This document shows, one piece after another, positions 1 to 10,124 of a DNA stretch of 64,000 nucleotides; positions within the stretch are counted from its first letter, which is position 1; each line of letters starts with the position of its first letter. The notes below the pieces were generated by a model. It was not told where the DNA came from, searched no databases, and worked only from the letters and a program-made list of their open reading frames with translations. The DNA comes from Magnaporthiopsis rhizophila (taxonomy: Eukaryota > Ascomycota > Sordariomycetes > Magnaporthales > Magnaporthaceae). Location: the NCBI GenBank assembly GCA_003049465.1, contig PYSS01000021.1, forward strand, positions 223,311-287,310, in the 5' to 3' direction. A program made the position numbers and the translations under genes.

Positions 1-1082
1 AGAAATCCGAAACACGTCGAAAAGGATGCATTGTTCCGAGAGCGAGTGCTGAACGTGGAATACGTACTGTTAGGTCTGCGGCGCTTGCGGAGACTGGTGA
101 AGCGACCACTAAAAACCTCTGTGATTTTTTCTTTTTTGACAACAAGGCAGGCAGTGCCCAGGCGCAGGCAGGTGTTAGTCATTTTACGTGCATCTGCGCC
201 TGATGGGGACGAAAAGCGTCGTTTTGGGCAGCCATCTCCATCCAATTCGAGGCACCCACAACAAAACAAAAGTCGGCGGCAAATTTTCTTGCGCCCGCGA
301 AAAGTCCCCAATTCCGCTCCTCCAACATCACACACACTCTTCTTCCCAAGGGCACACGCACAAAATAGCCGATACAAATCCCATCCGGCCGATACATCCC
401 CAGAAGACACCCCAGTCGCATTTCCGAAACCAAACCGACCCCAAAAAGTCCGCTTTGGGACTGCCCAGCTTGGCCCCCTGGTCCGCTCCTGATCCGCGTC
501 TGTCGCCCACTTTTGGAATCGAGACCGCGCGCAGCCTCCCGTACAAGAAGCTTCCGCCTGTCAATTCCCCTCTGCTGGCTTCCATCTTGGTCGCAAGATA
601 CTCGGGACCGATTGACAGCGACCGACCGTCCTGCCCAGCTAGCCGCAAACTCCCGCCCCAGTTTGACCGATCCTCGTGACCCTCGACGGTCCGCAATCGC
701 CCCCAAACAAGCAAGCACCATCGCTGCTGCCACAGCAAAACGCGCCCCGGCATCGGCTCTTCTGCCCATCCAAGTTTTTTTTTTTTTTTTTTTTTTTTTT
801 TGCGCACACCAAACCTGATCGCCTCGGCATTGCCCGCCCAGCTTTGCTGTCGACCCAATCAGAAGACCAAGTCTCACTTGCATATATCAGCCTGTCTGTC
901 TGCTCAGCACACTCAGATAGCTTACCTCCCCGACCACGCTTAGTAGACGGAGGGACAACACATCGCCCGGCAACTGGCTCCTCCGGTCGCTCTCTCTCGA
1001 TCCGGTCGACTTTTGCGCCCCCAGAATATCAAAGATCAAACTCCTTTCTGGACCGCATTCCTGCCTGCGGTCACACTTCACA
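1..1082. other. Upstream region of the LYAR-type gene, no gene seen
   Basis: The only open frames here overlap on both strands and are built from simple sequence, so none is supported as a gene. A pure T run of 27 occupies 775-801. The stretch just before the ATG at 1083 is C/T-rich on the plus strand, as expected for a fungal leader. Confidence 0.6.
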
Positions 1083-1944
1083 ATGGTCTCCTTTTCGTGT
1101 GAGGTAAGTTGGTTATGTCATGTCCTCCCGGTCCCCCTGCCAGTATCACATAAACACACCCCGAGCCAACGTCAGGTTGCATCCGGGGGGCCATTGTCTT
1201 TTGCGCCTGGCTCTTGGTGTCTACCCGTGCCGTGCTAGCTGCGCGCCCGCTTGAACTCTGCTCTGCATCTTGCATCGCGTTGCTGCGTCGTGGTGGCGTT
1301 GCCCCTCCCCTCCCTCGCCCCGAGCGGACGAGCCCCTATTGCTCGATCAACGCACCATTTCCCGACAGGGAGTAGCCATGTTACACCCACACCCCCCTCC
1401 CCTTGAGCCCATAATCTTAATGCTTGACATCACACGCTCCCGCCCACACCACGGATCGTCAGTCCGTCAACAACAGCCTTTTGCCTCAAACACTCCCCTC
1501 CCATCCATCCCATCCCCCATCCCATTCCTCTCCCAATTCGCCCTCTTTGCTTCTGTTATACCCTCCACGTCCGCCCCCACACCCTCCTCTCGTTGGTCTT
1601 TGGCATGACCATACATATATCACTGGCACCTGTTTCGCCTCCCTCCCCGCGCGCGCAATCCGTCTAACTCGGCAATCAACCATCTTAGAACTGCGGCGAT
1701 GTTATGACCAAGAAGAAGCTCGATCCACATCGCAATCGCTGCCACGGAGCCACGTTCACCTGCATCGACTGCATGACATACTTTCCTGGCGTCGATTATC
1801 GTAGCCACACTGTAAGCAAGAAACGGCGGCGCCGCGGCTACAGACGCTCCCCAATGTCCGTGCCTTCGACACTAACACCCAAGGTAGAGCTGCATATCAG
1901 AGGAACAAAAATACCAGGGCGCACTGTACAAACCCAAGAAAGGA

Positions 1945-1980
<36 letters not shown>

Positions 1981-3219
1981 GCGCAACAGCAGGAACCTAT
2001 TGAACAGTATCTGACCCCCGCCGGAGACGACCGTAGCAGAGACATGGCGCACATCGCATACGTCGAGGATGCCCCGGAGGACTACGACGAGTACGACTTT
2101 AACGATGACGAGGACGATATTCGGCCCCGGAGCGGCCCGATGCCCCACGCGCCCACACCTCCGTCGGGCGCGGATCAGCATGTGAACGTGTTTGACTTTC
2201 TTGTGGGCAATCCGACCCCGAAGCCCTCCAACTCGGACCTGAGGGCCGAAGCCCTGGCCGCCGCCACCAGCGACGAGAAGCTGGATGAAGGCACCCAGCT
2301 GGTTCGCTTCGAGTACGATACGGTTGCTTCGATAGAGAAGAGCCAGGAAGCGGTCGACGAGAAGCGCGGGCTTGTCCAGTACGGAGCCGACTCTCCCGTG
2401 CTGGCATCCAACCTCCAGACGCCCGCTCCCCGACCTGAGAAGAAGAAGAGCAAGGATGGCGACAAGAAAGACAAGAAACGCAAGCGACTCCATCTCGATA
2501 TCAACGACTCTGTCATGACGGACGCGCCCCCGATCCTGCACTCGGGTCTTACCGGTGGCCTGAAGGGCATGATGCGCGGCCCTTCGGTCTTCCCTCCCTC
2601 GCCTGAATACTCTGCCGATGCGGCCGAGACGCCGGCCAGCCCGCTCAAGAAGTCTCGGCATTCCAAGAACTCTAGCTCGGGGACAGGCAACCGGGTCTCG
2701 TCGATTGGCAACAACCTGTTTTCGATGCTCACGTCTTCGTCCAAGCCCAAGACCAAGAAGAGGAAGCACGGTTCCCCTGGGGCCAAGAAGTCGTCCAAGT
2801 CCAAGCACAAGCACGACCACGAACACAAGCATGATCACGAGCACCACCACCAGCACAGTCACAGTCACAGCCACAGCCATTCGCATTCCAAGTCATCAGA
2901 CGGCGAAAAGGCCAAGAAGATGATTGAGTACCGACCGGGATCCAAGGATAGCAAGGACGGCGACAAGGCTAAGGACAAGAACCAGTCTGTTGTCGTCTAC
3001 GGCAAGCACCCGCAGCCGGCCGACATCCTGCTCGGCCTGGTCAACAAGGGCCCGGACAGCGAGCGCGGCTGCAGCATGAACAAGGCCTTGAAGCGGTACC
3101 ACCGCGAGCTGAGCTCGTCGGGCAGCAGCACCGGCAAGCTGATGGACGAGAAGGAGCTGTGGCGGTCATTGCGCCTGCGCAAGAACGACCGCGGCGAGGT
3201 CGTCCTGTTCTGTGTGTGA
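1083..3219 (+). CDS. LYAR-type C2HC zinc-finger nucleolar protein
   Basis: Exons 1083-1103, 1689-1811 and 1888-3219 join in phase to a 491-residue protein. The N-terminus starts MVSFSCENCGDV and carries the paired zinc-finger signature of the LYAR (cell growth-regulating nucleolar protein) family: C6-x2-C9, H21, C25, then C32-x2-C35, H47 and C50. The family is nucleolar and linked to ribosome biogenesis; that role is inferred. The first exon codes only seven residues and is followed by a 585-nt intron, long for this genome; the second intron is 76 nt. Exon 3 opens with 11 CAA codons (polyQ), then an acidic segment, Lys/Ser-rich nuclear-type stretches, a His/Asp/Ser-rich run coded near 2803-2895, and a helical C-terminus ending GEVVLFCV. 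A model starting at the ATG at 2044 would lose the zinc finger. Length is greater than animal LYAR because of the low-complexity middle. Confidence 0.88.
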
Positions 3220-4026
3220 TTGATTACTGGCTGAAGAGCGGTTTTCTTTTTGCGTTTCAGTTTTTTTGCTTTCTTCTTGTTGCTCTTTGCTTTTTAATAC
3301 CCTTCTTTTTGTTTCCTATCATATGTCTTCTGCTTTGGCGTGTACCAAACCCCCCGCGGCGTTTCAAAGGAGTTGCAGAACCTGACTTTTTGTGGTTTAT
3401 ATCGGGTGGATATCATGATACCTTTTGCATGTGCTGAGAAAAAGACGGACAAGGTCGCTCGCACCGGAGGAGTGGGATGGCCGGGGGAAGGGGATCGGGA
3501 GGCTGGGATGCATGGTAATGGAAAGGTTTTTTTTTCTGTCTGTCTCTCTCTTTATTGCCCACAGCTTGACACCCGTGGGGCTTGTTTGCACAGACCAAGG
3601 GGCCCCGAGGTGGTGGCCCGCGGGAGAGGAGTCAGGGGAGGGTGTTTTCGTGGTCATTTTGTCAGGTCGCGGTTGAGTTTGGCTTGGGATGGCGCATCAG
3701 ATTTTGATGACAGCTGGGCTGCCACGGGCTTTTTCCTTTTTACTAATCGCTGTACAACTGACTGTTTTGACCTGACCGACATCTTTTTTCCTTTGGATGT
3801 TTATTTGCTCCTCCCATGTCTTTTCTGTTCTCCTTTGTCACTGCTAGCTTGCTTGCCTGCACGAGCCCCTGTCAAGATATTGTGTCAAATCAAGTGTTGT
3901 TTGAGAAAAGCTACCGCTGCAAAATCGATCTCCAGGGACGCAGAATATTAATGGTTTATATAAAAAATAAAAAATAAAAAAAAGATTATGGAGAGATATA
4001 CCCCAAGGACACCCAACTCGACCTGC
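3220..4026. other. Intergenic between convergent genes
   Basis: This is the shared 3' region of the LYAR-type gene and PEX10. It is T-rich on the plus strand just after 3220 and A/T-rich at 3951-3985, fitting 3' UTR and polyadenylation sequence from both sides. No gene is supported. Confidence 0.6.
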
Positions 4027-5355
4027 TCAGACTGCGAGCGCGGCCCTGAGAGGCAAAATGTGCTGGACGAGAGCCTCGCGCCTGCACAGCGGACACTCGG
4101 GCTTCTCGCGGACCCAGTCGCCGATGCAGGACCAGCAAAACACGTGGCCGCACGACGTGGCGGCCGGGTCGCGCATCTCGTCGAGGCAGAGGGTGCACTT
4201 GCGCTGCTGGGCGCCCTTGATGTAGCCCATGACGGCGGCCGGGTCGCGCGAGAGGTCGTAGCGGGCGCGGCCGCGGGGCGCGACGGGCGTGTGGGTGGCG
4301 CGCGGCACGTCGATGGCGGTTGCTGTGCGGGCACCATCACCACCATCGGCCGTCGTCGGCAGCTCGCCCGGGAACAGGGGGAGGAGGAGGTCGTTATTGG
4401 CAGCGAACGAGTGCTCGTGGTCGAGGCTGACGTCTGCGCCGTATACGTGGGGTTGGTGCTGGGACGCGTGCTGCTGCTGCTCCGTGCCCGACAGGACGGA
4501 GCGGACGTGCAGGTATGCCTGGATGGCGAACTGGAGCACCATGAGCACGCCGAGGATCTCGTAGCCGCCGCGGCCGGCGGCTCCGCCGGGACCCTCGTCG
4601 ACGTTGCGGGTGAAGATGTAGCGCAGGCCGACGGCGCGCTTGGCCAGGCTGTAGTAGGCGCCGCCAAAGTAGAAGGCCGTCAGCGCGGCGGCCTGCCAGG
4701 GCGCGCCGCTCGTCAGGGTGGGCAGGTGCTCGAGGATGTAGCGCTCGATGCGGGCCTCGAGGGGGACCATGGGCTTTTGCGGGCTGCTGCTTTTTTTCAG
4801 AGATGATGATGGAGTGGTGGTTGTGGTGGCGGCCCGGCCGGCCCTCGCGGCCAGGGTGCGCAGCCGGGCCTCTAGCCGCCTCCGCAGCACGGCCCTGATC
4901 GAAGGCAGGAGCCGCGAGAAGAAACGCGGCACCAGGATGCTGGCCACTATGTAGGCGCCGCGACGGGCCACCGAGGGCAGGCGCATGGTCGGGGCGGCGG
5001 CGGCGCCGCGGCCTCTTTTTGTTGTTGTTGTTGTGCTATCGGTCACCAGGAACGCGGGCAGCGGCAAGGCCGGGTCGGACTCGACCTGGAGCAGGTCGCA
5101 GTACTCCTCGCCCAGGGTGCGGTTGCCGATGAGCGTCGTCAGGCAGAGGTAGACGAGGTCGGCGGCCAGGCGGGCGTGGCCGGCCCAGGCGTGGGCGGAG
5201 CGGGCGCCGAGCAGGCGGCGGTGCAGGTCCATCAGCTGGTTCGTGAGCACGCCCGAGAAGTAGGCGTCCTTCTGGTGCGCCCGGATGATGTCGGGCGCCG
5301 CGGCGAAGGGGAACGGCGACGGAGGAGGAGGCTTGGAGCCGGTCGAGGCGGCCAT
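4027..5355 (-). CDS. Peroxin-10, peroxisomal RING E3 ligase
   Basis: Pex10 is a peroxisomal membrane E3 that works with Pex2 and Pex12 to ubiquitinate the import receptor Pex5. The 442-residue intronless protein has the usual layout: an N-terminal helical membrane domain beginning near DIIRAHQKDAYF, containing LTTLIGNRTLGEEY, further hydrophobic helices, and a C3HC4 RING at about residues 387-424 (CxLC, CGHVFCWSC, CPLC). I chose the ATG at 5355 (MAASTG) because the conserved region starts about 20 residues later. The frame stays open upstream to 5709, but that stretch does not resemble Pex10. Pro- and Thr/Ser-rich insertions lie between the helices and before the RING. The gene is divergent from ERD1 with 529 bp between starts. 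Family assignment is firm; the exact start is less so. Confidence 0.93.
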   Translation of the reverse strand: MAASTGSKPPPPSPFPFAAAPDIIRAHQKDAYFSGVLTNQLMDLHRRLLGARSAHAWAGHARLAADLVYLCLTTLIGNRTLGEEYCDLLQVESDPALPLPAFLVTDSTTTTTKRGRGAAAAPTMRLPSVARRGAYIVASILVPRFFSRLLPSIRAVLRRRLEARLRTLAARAGRAATTTTTPSSSLKKSSSPQKPMVPLEARIERYILEHLPTLTSGAPWQAAALTAFYFGGAYYSLAKRAVGLRYIFTRNVDEGPGGAAGRGGYEILGVLMVLQFAIQAYLHVRSVLSGTEQQQHASQHQPHVYGADVSLDHEHSFAANNDLLLPLFPGELPTTADGGDGARTATAIDVPRATHTPVAPRGRARYDLSRDPAAVMGYIKGAQQRKCTLCLDEMRDPAATSCGHVFCWSCIGDWVREKPECPLCRREALVQHILPLRAALAV

Positions 5356-5884
5356 GGCGGGCGTCGAGGTTAGGTTGAAGACTGACGTCGAGCCGCCTGG
5401 CGGGGAGGCGCTGGAGCTTGTAGTTGGTGCAGGCTTTACCTGGCTGGAGTCTGGGCTGTCTCTCAGGTAGGGATAGTTTTTCAGAGGTATTCGATGCGCC
5501 CTACGTGATAAACGATAAACTTGCCTCGGCTCCTGACGCGCCTGTGCTGTAGTGCTCCTGCAGCGGTCTAGACGGGGCCCGTGCATGCGGATTAAGCACA
5601 AGGGACCCCCACTGAACCCACCCCTGTCTGTCGCATTGCATCCCCTGACAGAAGCCGCATTTGAATTCTGACGTCGCGGGTCGGCCAAGACAGAGGCCCA
5701 GAAAATCAAATGTCAGGGGCTAAACAAATGAGATACTCTTTCAAACTGGTGTGTCCGTCTTGACTGCTCGCCCACGACGACGATGATATGAAGAACACAA
5801 CTCAGCCCAGACGACACGGTTCCCTCCTCGCCGACAACACGACTCCTGCCTGTTTAATGATCGACCAGTCCCGCCCTCGGCGCA
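5356..5884. promoter_or_regulatory. Divergent PEX10/ERD1 intergenic region
   Basis: A 529-bp region between two divergent start codons must hold both promoters. The minus-strand frame is open through most of it, which reflects composition more than coding. No clear TATA element was seen. Confidence 0.45.
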
Positions 5885-7165
5885 ATGGACGGTGACGGTA
5901 ACCCGCGCATGGCGCTCGAGCACGGCCTCGACGGCTTCGGCCTGGTGTTCCCGCTGCCCTTCCGAGTCGCCTGCATCGTCGTGGCCGCCGTCTGGGGCTG
6001 GGCCGTCAACCTGCACTACCTGTACCTCATGCGCATCGACGTGCCGGCCCTGATCCGCTACCCGGCCCGCTCGTCGCCGTCGTCGCAGCCGCCGCACCAC
6101 GTCTCGACCTACCGCCTCGCCTCGCTCCTCTCCGCCACCGTCGCCGCATTCCTGCTGCTATTCTGGGCCGTCACGCGCGGCCGGCCCGGCGCCGTGCTCG
6201 ACCACGACTGGATTCCCATGTCGTGCCTCTTCGCCCTCGCCGTCCTCTTCGCCGTGCCGCTGCAGCGCACCAGCCTCGGCCCCGTTGTGCCCCACGCCGG
6301 CCGCCGGCGCCTGCTGGCCACGCTGCGCCGCGTGTCCGTGGGCGGGCTGGCCGAGGCCCACAACGGCAAGTTCGGCGACATCCTGCTCGCCGACGTGCTG
6401 ACCAGCTACTCGCGCGTGCTGGCCGACCTCTACGTCTGCGTCTGCATGTTCCTCCGCTCCGGCGACTACTCGGCCGCCACCGCCCCGCCCGACCGCTCGT
6501 GCGGCGCGTCCCTCGCCGTGCCGCTGCTCCTCGCCCTTCCCTACGCCATCCGCTTCCGCCAGTGCCTGATCGAGTACCTGCGCGTGAGCAGGAGCCCTTA
6601 CAAGGAGTCGGTCGGCTGGGGAGGCCAACACCTGGCCAACGCGGCAAAGTACGCCACCGCCTTCCCCGTCATCGCCCTCAACGCGGCCCTCAAGCCCGGC
6701 GGCGGCAGCGGCTCGTCCTCATCCCTCCTCGGCCCCGCGTGGGTCGCCGCCGTGCTGCTCAACTCGCTCTACAGCTTCTACTGGGACGTGGCCAAGGACT
6801 GGGACCTGACGCTGCTGTCGCCGTCGGCCAAGCAGCGCTCCCCGCCGGACCAGGCCTACGGCCTGCGCCGCCGCCTGCACATCTGGCCCGCGCCCGGTGC
6901 CTACTACGCCGCCGTCGCGCTCGACCTCGTCCTGCGCTGCACCTGGGTCGTCCGCGTCCTGGGCCCCACCGCCGACCGCGCCTCGGGGCTCGAGGGTTCC
7001 GTCTTCGTGCTCGAGCTGCTCGAGGTCCTGCGCCGCTGGGTCTGGATCTTCTTCCGCGTCGAGACGGAGCACGTGCGCAACAGCACCGTGCACGGCCTCG
7101 CCGTCGATGACGTCCTGCTGGGCGATTATCAGGGCAAGAGCGAAGGGGAGAGCGACGAGGACTAG
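5885..7165 (+). CDS. ERD1-like EXS-domain Golgi protein
   Basis: The 426-residue intronless protein is polytopic and matches the ERD1/EXS family. A first membrane helix (FRVACIVVAAVWGWAVNLHYL) is followed by several more. The EXS hallmarks lie in the second half: RFRQCLIEYLR, NAAKYATAFPVI, SLYSFYWDVAKDWDL, and a C-terminal LRRWVWIFFRVETEHVRN. Yeast Erd1 is needed for retention of ER residents and for recycling Golgi glycosyltransferases and phosphate; the role here is inferred from the family. The acidic tail (GESDED) is short. It converges with a GT15 mannosyltransferase, a plausible client of Erd1-dependent recycling. Third-position GC is extremely high, which generates long shadow frames on both strands. 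Confidence 0.92.
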   Translation: MDGDGNPRMALEHGLDGFGLVFPLPFRVACIVVAAVWGWAVNLHYLYLMRIDVPALIRYPARSSPSSQPPHHVSTYRLASLLSATVAAFLLLFWAVTRGRPGAVLDHDWIPMSCLFALAVLFAVPLQRTSLGPVVPHAGRRRLLATLRRVSVGGLAEAHNGKFGDILLADVLTSYSRVLADLYVCVCMFLRSGDYSAATAPPDRSCGASLAVPLLLALPYAIRFRQCLIEYLRVSRSPYKESVGWGGQHLANAAKYATAFPVIALNAALKPGGGSGSSSSLLGPAWVAAVLLNSLYSFYWDVAKDWDLTLLSPSAKQRSPPDQAYGLRRRLHIWPAPGAYYAAVALDLVLRCTWVVRVLGPTADRASGLEGSVFVLELLEVLRRWVWIFFRVETEHVRNSTVHGLAVDDVLLGDYQGKSEGESDED

Positions 7166-7593
7166 GCGTCCTGGAAGCGGACCTTGGTTTAGGGAGTAGA
7201 CAAGTCATGGTTGTGTTAACTGTACCAACCGACTGGGACTTTAATGACACGGGATCTGCATACTTATGAGGAGTCGGTTGCTTGGGTAGGGACATTAGAA
7301 AGCGGGAGTGATTACTGCTACATAGACGGGGGTTATTTTGGAATCTGCAGGAATGATATACCAACTACGTGAACTTGACGAGTGGTTAGTTGAAAACATC
7401 CATCCCGTCGTCATCACATAATCACCCAATGGCCTGAACGGTGCTATTATTGTATATATCCAAGAACCCGCGGGTAGCCCCGGTCTCGGCTGATATCATA
7501 AGAGGTAAAGATTACAGACGGTAAGTGAGTGAGCGACCAGATGGATGATCAAAAGAAGACGTGATATGCGTCTCCTCCCCAACCACCAAGCCC
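7166..7593. other. Convergent 3' region of ERD1 and the GT15 gene
   Basis: AT-richer than the flanking coding DNA, as expected for paired 3' UTRs. No gene or clear structured element is seen. Confidence 0.55.
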
Positions 7594-8947
7594 TCACAGA
7601 AACCAGGTAAACCACGGCCTGCTCCTGGTGTTTGGCGCCTTCAGCTTGTTGAGGCAGTAGCCCGGGTGGTTTCGCGGCCTCGTCCTGCCGTCGCACTCGC
7701 ACCGGCACCCAACGCCGCCGTCCTGCTCGGGCGCCCACTTCTCGTCGCCGCCCAGCGCCTTGTTGCCCGGCATCTGGCCGCCGGGGGCGTTGACGGGACA
7801 CTGGTACAGGCTGTCGTGGCGGTAGCCGATGTCGGCAAAGTGGTGCACCTGTGCCGAGTCGAGGAGCATGTCGACCGCTATCGAGTGCACTGCCGCGTCT
7901 CCCCACTGCGTTGTCACTTTGTCAGCCACTTTGTCTTGATTTTATTCGGGTTGGTCTGGTACAGGGACGCACACGCTCAAAGTAGAACCCGCCCTTGGAG
8001 TCCAGGTACTCAAACAGATCCTGGTACTGCTTCCCGCGGAAAAAGTCCATGTCGGCAATCTCAAAGTTGCTCCAGTAGTGGCAGGCGCTCCACAGGTCGC
8101 CGACGCGGTCGCGCTGCGGCAGCCAGGCGGCCAGGCGGCGGAGCGGCCAGGGCGCCCACGAGGCCTGGACGGCGGCCTTCCAGAGCGGCGTCGTCGGGAC
8201 GCCGCGCGCCTCCTTCCAGTCTGTCATGTGGCGGAACAGGGACGGGCACGTGTCGCGCTCCTCCCAGAGCGAGATGGTGAAGCCGTACTTCTTGCCGCGC
8301 CTGGCCATCTCGGCAAAGGGGTCGTACGTGATGGAGCACGTGAAGTCGACGTCGGGCTCGAGCCGCCAGTACCAGCGGTACCCGCGCAGCGCCTCGAGCG
8401 TGTAGAACCGGCCCGAGAAGAAGCGGCACATGTGGTGGTAGCCCTCTAGCCCGCCGTGCGACACCCCGCGGCGGCCCTGGTCGGCGATGCTGGCCCTCGC
8501 GGCGTCCGCGTCCATCCATGATGGAAAAAGCCACTGTTCCCGGGGGATGATCTCGAACCGCGCGCCGCCGCTGGCCGTGGCGTTGAGCACCTCGACGAAC
8601 CGATCCGAGAAGGGCTCGTCGTTGAAGAAGACGATGGGGTAGTGGAACCAGCGGTTGAAGCGCCGCTCGATCGACTCGACCGTGTGCCGCGCCTGCTCCA
8701 GCTCCGAGTTGCGCGCCAGCATCACGAACGCCGCCTTCTCTCGCGCCTGCCCCGCCGCCGCCGCCTCTGGGTCCTGGCATCCCGCGCTCCCGAGGAAGGG
8801 CTCGTCCAGCTCGCGCTCCGGCCGCGGCACGTTGTAGCTTCGTTGGTGCCAGAGCACCTCCAGCATCAACGGGATCGCCAGCCAGAGCGAGAGCTTGACC
8901 AGCGGGTGCGTCCGCCGCGGCAGCCTCATTCGTAGTTGTCGGAGCAT
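7594..8947 (-). CDS. Alpha-1,2-mannosyltransferase, KTR/KRE2 family (GT15)
   Basis: Exons 8947-7973 and 7905-7594, joined over a 67-nt intron (donor GTGCGT, acceptor CGCAG), give 428 residues. This is a type II Golgi enzyme that adds alpha-1,2-mannose from GDP-mannose to N- and O-glycans. A short cytosolic N-terminus and one signal-anchor helix (LVKLSLWLAIPLMLEVLW) precede the GT15 domain. Family landmarks are AAFVMLARN, HPYP-like FHYPIVFFNDEPF, YHHMCRFFSG, YWRLEPDVDF with the conserved Glu at 197, SACHYWSNFEIAD, and FYFERWGDAAVHS, which is restored exactly across the splice. The C-terminal part holds a Cys-rich segment (CRCEC...YCLN) seen in fungal members. It converges with ERD1. Which KTR/KRE2 paralogue it is cannot be told from the sequence alone. 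Confidence 0.93.
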
Positions 8948-10124
8948 GGCGGACGCGGGGCGTCGAGAAGGAGGAGGGACGGAGGGACGGAGGGCTCGGC
9001 TCGTTATTGGCCCTTGTCCGGCTACTGAGCTTGTTCTCGCTTAGGCTTCGTTGCTGGTCCTCGTAGGGCGCGTCTTCCTCTTCGTCTCCAGAGTCTGCCG
9101 CTGTCCGGAGCGGCGGTGACGACGCTCGACCGGGTCCGCCCTCCGCATGGGAAACGAGTGGCTGTGCTGGGATGGCGTGGTCGTCGTCGTCGTCGTGGGG
9201 CAAAGCGGCGGAGGCGCGGAGCAAGTCTTTCCAAGCGGCACAAACGAGGGACAGAATGGAATATCAATGATTGAAAACGGCAAGCACCGGCACCTACATG
9301 TGCTTATGCGCGCATTGGGCGAGCCGTCGTTGGGACTGACGTCTGTCCATGCAAAAATCGGCGCCCGGGTTTTGGTGGGCGGACCAGATTGATCGGGCAC
9401 GAATGGTCAATTGATCGGACTCCGGACCACAACCCCTAAATTCCCTATTCGCGCGAACCACCCACACAAGACATAAAAGCATCCCCTTTTCGCTCAGCGA
9501 CATAAATTTTGATCGACACTGGAATCTGCGGTGCAAGAAACCCATTGCATTTCTCTGGAAAAGTGCTGTGCCAAGCTATGTACCAAGACTACCGCGATGC
9601 CCAGTTATCGAGCCTTCTTTCCTTCGTCTCCCGCAGGCACAAATCCTCCAGCCAGATCGTCGAGAATACTATATCAACACAACTCTGAACAGCGCGTTAT
9701 TTTGTCGAGTGCATCTCATGTAAGATGGCCCCTATGTCACCTCGACGACTTGATGCGAGCGTGCGGCTTTGATCCATAGCCGCCAAAAATAGAACCTGAT
9801 GCCCTGACAGATCAAGCTGTGATACCTGCCTGGCTGGATGTCGGCGAGCAAGGGGCAGAGGCAATCCCGACCACCCCTCGAATAAGGGAAGAAACTAGAG
9901 AGGGGGGAATGTGGTGGTGGACTGGCGCGTGGCTTTTGATGCTTCAGAGCATGGGTTAGCCTTGTGCATTGCTGGGGCCGCTCTTCGAAGATCTCCTCAT
10001 CTTGATGATTTTCTCCTTCAGTTCCTTTTCTCGCTGAAGATTCGCTGTTTGTTTCTCGGTCGTCGTAGCCTGCAAGCGTGGCAAAGCACCAAAGAAGAAA
10101 TCCGCATCAGCTTATAGGCCCTTC
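8948..10124. other. Upstream region of the GT15 gene
   Basis: A 1.2-kb stretch between the GT15 start and the end of the next minus-strand gene. It holds C/T-rich leader sequence (sense strand) near 8950-9230 and otherwise unremarkable DNA. The overlapping open frames at 9022-9545 are Thr/Arg/Pro simple sequence and are not supported. Confidence 0.5.

Noticed and set aside
5356..5709. N-terminal extension of PEX10 by the open frame
   Set aside because: The extra residues are unlike Pex10 and would overlap the divergent promoter; the ATG at 5355 fits the family start.
6171..7364. Long minus-strand and alternative plus-frame open frames over ERD1
   Set aside because: They are shadows of very GC-rich coding sequence; only the ERD1 frame gives membrane helices and family motifs.
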